Assembly (NCBI GenBank): GCA_013041835.1
Contig: JABDRH010000619.1
Location: 1 to 8,758, forward strand
Reading direction: 5' to 3'
DNA: 8,758 bases
DNA from: Desulfatitalea sp.
Lineage (GTDB): Bacteria; Desulfobacterota; Desulfobacteria; Desulfobacterales; Desulfosarcinaceae
Position numbers and translations under genes: made by a program. The stretch's first letter is position 1, and the number at the start of each line of letters is the position of its first letter. Below the pieces are notes generated by a model that saw only the letters and a list, made by a program, of their open reading frames with translations, did no database searches and had not been told where the DNA came from. Shown here piece by piece: positions 1 through 5,938 of this stretch.

Positions 1-57
1 ATGTGAAGTTATTTTTGCGCGAGCCCCAAGCCCCGCCGCCGCATTCCGCGGGTACCG

Positions 58-546
58 CTATTCGGCCCGGCGCGTTTCCACGAGGCCGCAAAACAGCCGG
101 CGAAGCTCCTTTTCCGTCAACTCGGTCAACAGGTCGTCCATTTCTTCGGTGTCCATGGCCTCGGACGTTTCGGAGCGCTCTTCTTGCGTTTCGGTGCAAA
201 CAGGCAGCTCGGCACAGCGCTCTTGGATCTGGTCAACCGTAAGTTCGCGGTTGTTTTCGATCCATTGATGACAACCATCATGGCTGCCGGCATAGAGCAC
301 GAAGAGCCGCTTGCCTTGTTTGTAGGTGATCAGGCGGTAACCGTTGCCCAGGTCGTACTTCATCACCCCCTTGATGCGCAGTTCACCGTGCTTGGTGATA
401 TTGCCCACCCGCTCGGGGATGATGCCGCTGGCCCGCATGCGCTCGATGATGGCTTCGGCCCGCTGGGCCGCAAGGGCTGCTTTTTTCCCGGAACGGCGCA
501 GTGTTTGAAGGTGCTTTTCGATTTTGGCGTCTATATGGACTTGCAT
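58..546 (-). CDS. RelE/ParE-like toxin-family protein with acidic C-terminal extension
   Basis: A 162-aa protein. Residues ~1-100 resemble the RelE/ParE/HigB superfamily of mRNA-interferase or gyrase-poisoning toxins: a helical, Lys/Arg-rich N-terminus, then beta-strand-like segments with ELRIKGVMKYDLGNGYRLI and LFVLYAGSHDGCHQWIENN. The start at 546 is preferred over an upstream in-frame start at 642 because the homology-like part begins there and AAAGGG lies just upstream. Residues ~101-162 form a Glu/Asp-rich, probably helical tail that exceeds the ~90-110 aa usual for the family. No partner antitoxin is visible in the window; downstream sequence toward position 1 is too short to tell. The first 16 nt overlap the end of the truncated hdrA frame. 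Assignment to the broad fold is fairly likely; toxicity, target and exact family are unproven. It could also be a stand-alone domesticated RelE-like protein. Confidence 0.7.
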   Translation of the reverse strand: MQVHIDAKIEKHLQTLRRSGKKAALAAQRAEAIIERMRASGIIPERVGNITKHGELRIKGVMKYDLGNGYRLITYKQGKRLFVLYAGSHDGCHQWIENNRELTVDQIQERCAELPVCTETQEERSETSEAMDTEEMDDLLTELTEKELRRLFCGLVETRRAE

Positions 547-965
547 GGGGTTAACCCTTTGCCGGAAACGGCCGCGGTCTTTTTCGGTCCGGCGGTGTGG
601 GTGACCGGGCAGGCATCCACGCAGGCGCGGCAACCGGTGCAACGATCTTCATGGATGCTTCGCGCCCGCTTGTGCACCACGGCCTTGAAGCGGCCCGGTT
701 CGCCCGAAACCGACTGCAACCGGGCATAGGTGACCAGTTCGATATTGGGATGGCGGCCGGCGGCCACCAGGTAGGGCGACAAAATGCACATAGAGCAATC
801 GATGGTGGGAAAGGTTTTGTCCAACGCCCCCATGACACCGCCAATGGCCGGTGTTTTCTCCACTATATAGACGTAATAGCCCGAATCGGCGAGATCCATG
901 GCAGCCTGGATGCCGGCGACGCCGCCGCCGACGACCATCACGGCTCCGGTGGGTTGTGTACTCAT
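531..965 (-). pseudogene. 5' fragment of HdrA-like flavin/Fe-S subunit (truncated)
   Basis: A 144-aa frame matching only the N-terminus of heterodisulfide reductase subunit A-like proteins, which normally run to several hundred residues and carry FAD plus several [4Fe-4S] clusters. Visible: the FAD-binding GGGVAG motif (residues 13-18), the acidic end of the Rossmann strand (VEK, 35-37), the HdrA-type cysteine pair in DCSMC (57-60), and one ferredoxin motif C109-x2-C112-x2-C115-x3-C119-P. Family-like sequence ends near residue 121; the remaining ~23 residues look unrelated, and the frame ends in TAG at 531-533. No HdrA continuation appears in any minus-strand frame, so a simple frameshift is not the explanation. 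AAGGAAGG precedes the ATG, and the gene starts 18 nt after the second mvhD-like gene, so it was the last member of that operon. Probably non-functional as a complete HdrA, though a short flavodoxin-like product could still be made. Confidence 0.8.
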
Positions 966-983
966 GATGCCTTCCTTGTCGAT

Positions 984-1406
984 TCAAGCCGTCAGCGATT
1001 TGACGAAATGTTTTGCCGGTCCCAGGGCGGTCACGGCTTCGGTTACCCGCCGGGCCGTGGCGGCGAACTTGGTCGATTCAGCCGAGGAGATCCAGGAAAA
1101 GTGGATGCGCTCGGGTTCAAGCCCGTTGAACACCAGCAGGTTCTTTAACAGGGCAAACTTGCGTCTCGCGTAAAAATTGCCTTCGATGTAGTGACAATCG
1201 CCCGGGTGACAGCCTGACACCCAGATGCCGTCGGCGCCTTCGCGCAACGCGGCGAGAATGAACTTGGGGCTGATGCGCCCGCTGCATGGCACACGGATAA
1301 CGCGAATATTGGGTGGATATTGCAGACGGCTCACGCCGGCCAGGTCGGCGGCGCCATAGGTGCACCAGTTGCAGAAAAAAGCGATGATTTTAGGTTGCCA
1401 TTCCAT
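984..1406 (-). CDS. MvhD/FlpD-like hydrogenase delta-subunit family protein (second copy)
   Basis: A 140-aa protein of the MvhD/FlpD family, [2Fe-2S] proteins that pass electrons from a hydrogenase, formate dehydrogenase or other donor to HdrA-like electron-bifurcating complexes in the cytoplasm. Family cysteines are present: C12 and C15 (FFCNWC), C41 (VPCSGR), C66 and C71 (GCHPGDC), followed by the typical HYIEGN. The start at 1406 is chosen because AAGGAG lies 9 nt upstream; an in-frame start at 1448 has poorer context. It differs clearly from the other mvhD-like gene at 1476-1946 (FFCNWC against ICCKYC, and different C-termini), so it is a paralogue and not a recent duplicate. It lies 69 nt after that gene and 18 nt before the hdrA fragment. 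The partner enzyme cannot be named from this window. Confidence 0.88.
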   Translation of the reverse strand: MEWQPKIIAFFCNWCTYGAADLAGVSRLQYPPNIRVIRVPCSGRISPKFILAALREGADGIWVSGCHPGDCHYIEGNFYARRKFALLKNLLVFNGLEPERIHFSWISSAESTKFAATARRVTEAVTALGPAKHFVKSLTA

Positions 1407-1475
1407 GTTTCCAATCTCCTTGCCTGACGCCCGATCCCAAAGGCACACAGCGGAAAACGCCAGGGTGTCCGTACC

Positions 1476-1946
1476 TCATGCAGATTGCCGTTCGGTGTTT
1501 GCGGCCTCCGCGCGGAATGTGCCGCCGGCAATCGGCGACGGCCCGAGCTTGTGAATGCTTTCGGTCATCTCCCGGGCGATCTCGGCAAAGCGCGGCCCCA
1601 TGGCCGAACTCAGATTGAACATCTGGACCCGGTCGGGTTCCATGCCGATCTGCGCCAAGGCCTTGCGTACCGCTTCCACCTTCTTGCGGGTCTTGAGATT
1701 GCCCTCGAGAAAGTGGCACTCGCCTTCCAGGCACCCGGCCACGTAAACGCCGTCGGCGCCCTCCTCGATGGCCTTGAGCAGGTGTATCATGTCGACCCGG
1801 CCGGTGCAGGGCACCTGGATGACCTTGACATTGGCCGGGTAGTCCAGCCGCATGCTGCCGGCCAGGTCTGCGGCTGCATAGGCGCAGTACTTACAGCATA
1901 TGGCAAGAATTTCGGGCTCGAAGGGCGTGTCTTTTTCCCGTGTCAT
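1476..1946 (-). CDS. MvhD/FlpD-like hydrogenase delta-subunit family protein (first copy)
   Basis: A 156-aa MvhD/FlpD-family [2Fe-2S] electron-transfer protein. Cysteines C17/C18 and C21 (ICCKYC), C47 (VPCTGR), C72 and C77 (GCLEGEC), then HFLEGN, follow the family pattern. The start at 1946 is favoured by AAGGAG 8 nt upstream. An alternative ATG at 1964 overlaps the stop of the preceding hdrD-like gene as ATGA and would add six residues, and a third at 2009 is unlikely. The tight arrangement with the hdrD-like gene shows translational coupling in one operon. The protein would be expected to dock on an HdrA-type flavoprotein; the only HdrA in the window is truncated, so the native partner may be encoded elsewhere. 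Related small subunits also occur in BamF-type (benzoyl-CoA reductase) clusters, which cannot be excluded. Confidence 0.88.
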   Translation of the reverse strand: MTREKDTPFEPEILAICCKYCAYAAADLAGSMRLDYPANVKVIQVPCTGRVDMIHLLKAIEEGADGVYVAGCLEGECHFLEGNLKTRKKVEAVRKALAQIGMEPDRVQMFNLSSAMGPRFAEIAREMTESIHKLGPSPIAGGTFRAEAANTERQSA

Positions 1947-1960
1947 GAAATGGCTCCTTT

Positions 1961-3298
1961 TCATGTCAACCCAAAAGGATTTGGGGTTCCCGGCTCTCCG
2001 GGCAACCACACTTGCTGCAAGTCATCCCCCAAATACTCCCGCTCGTTTTCAGCCAGTACGCCGAGGGACAGGGCGATGATCGTCCACAGGTGCGTCACAT
2101 GGTAGTTTCCACCGAAGTGTTCGGCCAGTTCGTGGATCTGGGCGTGGCAGTTGTGGCAGGGCGTCAGGCAGTAGTCGGCGCCTGTTGCGATGATCTGGTC
2201 GAACTTGATTTTGCCGTACGCGAAGCGCGCTTCGGTATAGCCCGATTGCAAATAGCCGCCCCCGCCGCCACAGCAGAAATTGTTGGACTTGTTGGGATGC
2301 ATGTCCACGAAGTTCTCTTCACCCACGCAGGCCTTGACCACGTCGCGCATCTTGTCGGCCTGCGCATCGCCGTAGCTTTTGCGGATCTGGTTGCAAGGGT
2401 CCTGGACGGTGAACTTGATCTTCAGGTCCTTGTTCCATTCCGAGCTGACCTTGAGTTTGCCTGCTTTGATCCATTCGTAGTAGTAGGCCACCATGGGAGC
2501 GATCTCCAACGGGGAGTCGAGCCCGTACCGTTTGTTGCCCTGCCACACGGAAAAAGTGGAGTGGCCGCACTCGGTGTTCAGATATACTTTGCAGCCCAAT
2601 TCTTCGGCGCGTTTCAAAGTGTTGTTGGCGATTTTCTTCCAGTTTTCGTCGTCGGCCAGGAACATGCAGTAGTTCTCACCGCCCCAACCCTTATTGCTGT
2701 AGGTCCAGTCGGCGCCGGCCAGGTGCAGAATCTTCCATAACGGCACCATCTCGTCGGGTTCGGTGACGGGTTCGCGGGAGTTCTGGCTGACAAAGAAATG
2801 AGCGCCCTTTTTCTCCAGGGGGGCTTCCAGCGCTTCCCATCCGGGTTGGCTTTCGCGGACCTCTTCAAGCACATCTTCAACGACGAAAGTGAAATCCTCG
2901 GGCGGCGTGCCCATGGCGCTGCCGCTCTCGTTGCGCAGGGCCATGTCGCAAGAGCCCAGGATGCCCTTGGGGCGCTCTTGCCGGGGCCACAGCTTGCGCG
3001 CTTCGAACACCAGGCCGGAGATGTTGATCTCCATGGGGCAGACATAGGTGCAACGCGTGCACATCGAGCACATCCATACCCAGGGATGCTTGGTGATCTC
3101 CTGGTCCATGCCCAGGGCGACCATGCGTAGAAACTTGCGCGGGTCCATATTCTCCAGCCCGGTGGCCGGGCATCCCGAGGCGCAAGCGCCGCAGGTCAGA
3201 CACAGGTTGAGGTTTTCTCCCTTGGGGATAAGATGGCGAACGCGATCGAGGAAGCTTTTGGTTTTACCTTTATTTTTGAGAACAATGGCCTGGGACAC
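1961..3298 (-). CDS. HdrD-like Fe-S oxidoreductase (two [4Fe-4S] motifs plus CCG domain)
   Basis: A 445-aa cytoplasmic-type protein combining an HdrC-like ferredoxin part with an HdrB-like CCG part. The first ferredoxin motif is C33-x2-C36-x2-C39-x3-C43-P; the second is C77-x2-C80-x2-C83-x3-C87-P. The C-terminal cysteine-rich (CCG) domain shows C302, C342-C343 in FCCGGGGG, and C377/C381/C384 in CLTPCHNC, the pattern that binds the unusual cluster at the active site of heterodisulfide reductases. An earlier region around C211, C236 and C244 looks like a degenerate first CCG repeat. There are no obvious membrane helices. The start is GTG at 3298, supported by AAAGGAG 8 nt upstream. It is the first gene of the operon and ends overlapping or 14 nt before the first mvhD-like gene. 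Likely role: an electron-accepting or thiol/disulfide-type module working with MvhD and HdrA proteins. The true substrate is unknown; BamD-like or lactate-utilisation-type relatives are alternatives. Confidence 0.88.
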   Translation of the reverse strand: MSQAIVLKNKGKTKSFLDRVRHLIPKGENLNLCLTCGACASGCPATGLENMDPRKFLRMVALGMDQEITKHPWVWMCSMCTRCTYVCPMEINISGLVFEARKLWPRQERPKGILGSCDMALRNESGSAMGTPPEDFTFVVEDVLEEVRESQPGWEALEAPLEKKGAHFFVSQNSREPVTEPDEMVPLWKILHLAGADWTYSNKGWGGENYCMFLADDENWKKIANNTLKRAEELGCKVYLNTECGHSTFSVWQGNKRYGLDSPLEIAPMVAYYYEWIKAGKLKVSSEWNKDLKIKFTVQDPCNQIRKSYGDAQADKMRDVVKACVGEENFVDMHPNKSNNFCCGGGGGYLQSGYTEARFAYGKIKFDQIIATGADYCLTPCHNCHAQIHELAEHFGGNYHVTHLWTIIALSLGVLAENEREYLGDDLQQVWLPGEPGTPNPFGLT

Positions 3299-3368
3299 GA
3301 GCAGATCTCCTTTGACAGTGAAAATGGACGGTCTGCTCGAAGCGGGGGTAAAACTTCACAGGGATACC

Positions 3369-3389
3369 CCCTCCCCTATCGTGGGAGGG
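3369..3389. repeat. GC-rich inverted repeat (7-bp stem) in hdr leader
   Basis: CCCTCCC at 3369-3375 and GGGAGGG at 3383-3389 are perfect inverted copies around a 7-nt loop. It lies about 70 nt upstream of the hdrD-like start and downstream of the proposed promoter, so it would be in the 5' leader. It has no adjoining T-run, so it is not a clear terminator; it could be an operator or leader hairpin. Confidence 0.5.
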
Positions 3390-3573
3390 CTGGAATGCGA
3401 TGCGGGCGTTACGAATACACGTTCTTTAAAGACGAGCACCGATTCTCGGGACAATGCCTGTGCTATGCCGGCCCGGGCAGCGAGCAGCCGTTAGCTCAGG
3501 TATAGCCTGCATATCGGTGTGATGGGGACATGATGGTGACGTTGGCTCCCTTGTTATTGAATACAAGTGGTTT

Positions 3574-3602
3574 TGTATAGAAAAGCGTGAGGTTAAAGTC
3601 AA
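3574..3602 (-). promoter_or_regulatory. Sigma70-like promoter for the hdr-like operon
   Basis: On the minus strand TTGACT (3602-3597) and TATACA (3579-3574) are separated by 17 nt, close to the TTGACA-17-TATAAT consensus. It points toward the hdrD-like gene and would give a leader of roughly 270 nt. Seen by eye only. Confidence 0.5.
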
Positions 3603-3740
3603 AGTGGAAAAATCAATAAGCCGCTCTTTCAGTCATTCGGATTTTCAATGGCTTTTGCATTTCATTCATGCACTCACTTGACATTCCGCCGCGCGCCATG
3701 CCACCCATGATGCATGTGTTGGCACCCGGCACATTTTTTC

Positions 3741-3776
3741 TTGAAATACACATAAGATATCGTTATTGTGTGTATT
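3741..3776 (+). promoter_or_regulatory. Probable vapBC promoter and VapB operator
   Basis: A perfect 8-bp inverted repeat, AATACACA (3745-3752) and TGTGTATT (3769-3776), is separated by 16 nt and lies just upstream of vapB. It overlaps a weak promoter: TTGAAA (3741-3746) and TATTGT (3764-3769) spaced 17 nt. VapB antitoxins of the ribbon-helix-helix type commonly bind such repeats with VapC to repress their own operon. The repeat is seen directly; its role is inferred. Confidence 0.6.
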
Positions 3777-3795
3777 AATAATTGGAGGGAATCCC

Positions 3796-3996
3796 ATGGG
3801 AAGAACAAACGTGGTCCTTGACGACGATTTAGTAAAAGAATGTCAAATACTTACCGGGATTCGGACACGTCGGGCACTCATCGACTATGCACTCCATGAG
3901 GTGCGCCGCCGTGGCCGACAAAAGCGCTTGCTTGAACTGAAGGGCACCATAAAGTGGGAGGGAGACCTTGCCGCGTGGCGGGAGACGCGTGGTTGA
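3796..3996 (+). CDS. vapB: VapB-type antitoxin (ribbon-helix-helix)
   Basis: A 66-aa protein. The N-terminus GRTNVVLDDDLVKECQ fits a ribbon-helix-helix DNA-binding fold: a short strand (TNVVLDD), then helices containing the family-like RTRRALIDYALHEV. The C-terminus (LLELKGTIKWEGDLAAWRE) is the usual toxin-neutralising tail, with the G-x-I-x-W-E-G-D-L motif common in this antitoxin subgroup. The start at 3796 is set by GGAGGG 6 nt upstream; an earlier in-frame ATG at 3766 lies inside the operator and lacks a ribosome site. Its stop shares one base with the vapC start (TGATG), so the two are translated together. It would neutralise VapC and repress the operon through the upstream inverted repeat. 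Confidence 0.9.
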   Translation: MGRTNVVLDDDLVKECQILTGIRTRRALIDYALHEVRRRGRQKRLLELKGTIKWEGDLAAWRETRG

Positions 3997-4388
3997 TGGT
4001 GCTCGTCGATACAACCGTCTGGATCGATTTTTTTGCAGATCGTGGAGCGTCGCACGTGGCGACGCTTCAGGAATTGATCGAGGCTGAAGCGGATTTATCC
4101 CTCTGTGGCGTTATCCTTGCGGAGGTGCTCCAGGGAATCCGATCCGATACAGACTTTATCAAGACAAGGGAATATCTTGGCGATCTGATTTTGCTGCCCA
4201 TGCGGCACGGAACATTTGTGCGAGCGGCGGAGGTCTACAGGTTTCTTGGAAAGAAAGGAATCACCATTCGGAAGCCAGTTGACTGTATGATTGCTTCTGT
4301 TGCCATTGAAAACGATATCCACCTGCTCCACAATGACCGAGATTTTTACCATATCGCCAAATACACGAAGCTCAGCGTTTTTGATTGA
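3996..4388 (+). CDS. vapC: VapC-type PIN-domain ribonuclease toxin
   Basis: A 130-aa PIN-domain protein, the normal length for VapC toxins, which cut RNA (often tRNA) and slow growth when freed from VapB. The acidic metal-binding residues are all present: D5 in VLVDTTVW, E43 in LAEVLQG, D96 in KPVDCMIAS, and D114/D116 in HNDRDF. The enzyme is therefore probably active. The start at 3996 overlaps the vapB stop. The gene ends 23 nt from the end of the convergent epimerase gene, with no convincing terminator between them. The pair sits between two unrelated minus-strand operons, as expected for an acquired module. Confidence 0.93.
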   Translation: MVLVDTTVWIDFFADRGASHVATLQELIEAEADLSLCGVILAEVLQGIRSDTDFIKTREYLGDLILLPMRHGTFVRAAEVYRFLGKKGITIRKPVDCMIASVAIENDIHLLHNDRDFYHIAKYTKLSVFD

Positions 4389-4411
4389 AAATAATGGCTT
4401 GTGCCTTGTTT

Positions 4412-5938
4412 TCACCGCGCCGTGTTTGTTTCATCCAGCAATCCCTTATCGTACAGCATCTTTAAGGATAGGTCGATGTCAACCATCGAGGTGTCGTTTT
4501 TCAAGAGGCTTTCCATGACCTGCCGGTATGAATACGTGCCTTTATCGACGATCGCGCCTATTTCTTTAAAGACCGGATGCCCGCCGATATGATGTTTTTT
4601 GTTCGGCGAAAGAAGCAAAAATCCATTGGGCTGATTCTCGAATCTCAAATCGTCTCGAAAGGCCAGGCGGCTATCCGGAAGGGGATTTTCGGGCATATGC
4701 GTTTCAACCATCTTTTCTATTGCCGCACGATAGCTTTTGGCATCCTCGAATGTTGTTTTCGCGAACTCTCGATACCCATGCGGCCATTGATTGGAAGCAT
4801 AACAGGGACTTACGAGTTTGATGGTCTTGTCGACCATGTTTACGAGAAATCCGGAAACACAGGCGATGGATCCTTGGGGTATAAACGCCGCACCTTTTGG
4901 AATTTTGAGTCCGCCGAGGTGCTCATTTTTGTAATGGCGCGTGCGTCCGGACTTGGCTTTCATTCTGGGCGCATTTTTCATCTGGAGCAAAAGGGTCACG
5001 TCCCGTAATTCATCGGGCGAATAGGTGTCATGAATCTTGCGCAGGATCGGTAAACTGAGTACCGAGATGCGTGGCCACGGATCGGGCCCTTCACGATAGA
5101 AACGGATCAGGCGGCGCAGCCAAGCCGGATCATGCAGCGGCGCCGCGGTGGCGGTGCACACGACAGCGCCGGTAATCATTTTGTAGTCCTTTATAAAATC
5201 GAGGTAGTGCGCATTGTCATAGGGTTCTGTTGCATAATAACAAAGCGCGCCGCATGCCGCGTCCCCAAACATCGCGTAGCCGTCGCGAACGATCTGGCTC
5301 CACAGTCGGCGATTTTCAGGTGTGTCGTCAAAAACAGCGGAGAGCTTTTCGCTTGAAAAGCCGCAAAATGCGCATGACATCGAACATCCCTTGCTCAGTT
5401 CAAAGGCAAAGATGGGGTGATCGATCTGATCGGCATAATGCCCCAGTTCGCTTTGGGTCGCCGCGATACGGCGCTGGCGCCAGGCATGAAATCGCCGGAT
5501 CATTTCAGTGTCGGGAACATCCGATGCGTTGGTGTTTACCATTTGGGTGCGGGCCCTCAACCAGGCCGCCCATAAATGTAACATGGGGTGGGTTTTAAGA
5601 TCCGCTTCCAAGTCGCCATCGATTTTAAGGGTATCCTTTCCATCGAAGACCCAGTCCCAATAGCGCGAGGCTTTATCGGGTTGTTTCCATAAAGGGGCCA
5701 ACGCTTGCGGTTCGAACGCGATGCCGATGTCACGCATCCGTTTTCGAACATCATGCTTTCCGGAATCGTCGTTAAGTGCGTTTGCAAAGGATCGATCTGC
5801 CTCGGTGCATTCAAAAAACCGCTTCATTTGGGCAATCAAACAAAGATCCTTTTCTGAAAATGAATTCACGACGTCCGCGTATGAAGCGAATGTATGTGAG
5901 GATAAAATCTGAGATAGGCGCATGGTCTTTTTATTCAT
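4412..5938 (-). CDS. PoyD-like radical SAM peptide epimerase (RiPP maturation)
   Basis: A 508-aa radical SAM protein resembling PoyD-type RiPP epimerases, which turn L- into D-residues in proteusin-like peptides by abstracting the alpha hydrogen. The SAM/[4Fe-4S] motif is C185-x3-C189-x2-C192 in ELSKGCSMSCAFCGF, well inside the chain after a long N-terminal region, as in this family. A conserved-looking C-terminal stretch holds C360 (SIACVSGFLVNMV) and C379 (LVSPCY); one could be the hydrogen-donor cysteine known to be needed in such epimerases. Residues ~425-503 (LRFENQPNGFLLLSP ... LYDKGLLDE) look like a PqqD-like winged-helix leader-recognition (RRE) domain. The start overlaps the stop of the Nif11/HTH gene as ATGA, a strong sign that this protein is its substrate. 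A weak own ribosome site (GGGA) fits translational coupling. The epimerase assignment is likely; its position specificity is unknown. Confidence 0.85.
   Translation of the reverse strand: MNKKTMRLSQILSSHTFASYADVVNSFSEKDLCLIAQMKRFFECTEADRSFANALNDDSGKHDVRKRMRDIGIAFEPQALAPLWKQPDKASRYWDWVFDGKDTLKIDGDLEADLKTHPMLHLWAAWLRARTQMVNTNASDVPDTEMIRRFHAWRQRRIAATQSELGHYADQIDHPIFAFELSKGCSMSCAFCGFSSEKLSAVFDDTPENRRLWSQIVRDGYAMFGDAACGALCYYATEPYDNAHYLDFIKDYKMITGAVVCTATAAPLHDPAWLRRLIRFYREGPDPWPRISVLSLPILRKIHDTYSPDELRDVTLLLQMKNAPRMKAKSGRTRHYKNEHLGGLKIPKGAAFIPQGSIACVSGFLVNMVDKTIKLVSPCYASNQWPHGYREFAKTTFEDAKSYRAAIEKMVETHMPENPLPDSRLAFRDDLRFENQPNGFLLLSPNKKHHIGGHPVFKEIGAIVDKGTYSYRQVMESLLKNDTSMVDIDLSLKMLYDKGLLDETNTAR

Larger units (their letters stand above)
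3299..3795. other. Intergenic region between divergent hdr-like operon and vapBC
   Basis: About 497 nt without a convincing gene. It holds a sigma70-like promoter for the leftward hdr-like operon, a GC-rich hairpin in that operon's presumed 5' leader, and the vapBC promoter/operator at the right end. Plus-strand frames here have no ribosome site and unlikely composition. Short leftward frames near 3600-3755 (25-31 codons) also lack a ribosome site. The 3600-3740 stretch has nothing else I can interpret. Confidence 0.6.

Noticed and set aside
531..533. Recoded stop (selenocysteine) in the hdrA fragment, since some HdrA/BamE relatives carry Sec
   Set aside because: The stop is TAG, not TGA, and the sequence beyond it does not look like HdrA.
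3233..3505. Plus-strand frames across the hdr leader
   Set aside because: They overlap the hdrD-like start antisense, lack ribosome sites and have no recognisable protein features.
3484..3510. tRNA D-arm-like string (CCGTTAGCTCAGGTATAGCC)
   Set aside because: Only this short piece resembles a tRNA; the D-stem does not pair properly and no anticodon or T-arm follows at the right distance.
3718..3740. Possible sigma54 promoter (TTGGCACCCGGCAC)
   Set aside because: The GG-N10-GC spacing is not met; the -12 GC falls elsewhere.
3620..3755. Short minus-strand frames, one His-rich with CAGCQHMHHGWHG, one Met-rich of 31 codons
   Set aside because: No ribosome binding sites, 25-31 codons only, overlapping each other and the vapBC promoter; no basis to call either a gene.
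4389..4411. Bidirectional terminator between vapC and the epimerase gene
   Set aside because: Only a 3-bp GGC/GCC stem before TTGTTTT; too weak to call.
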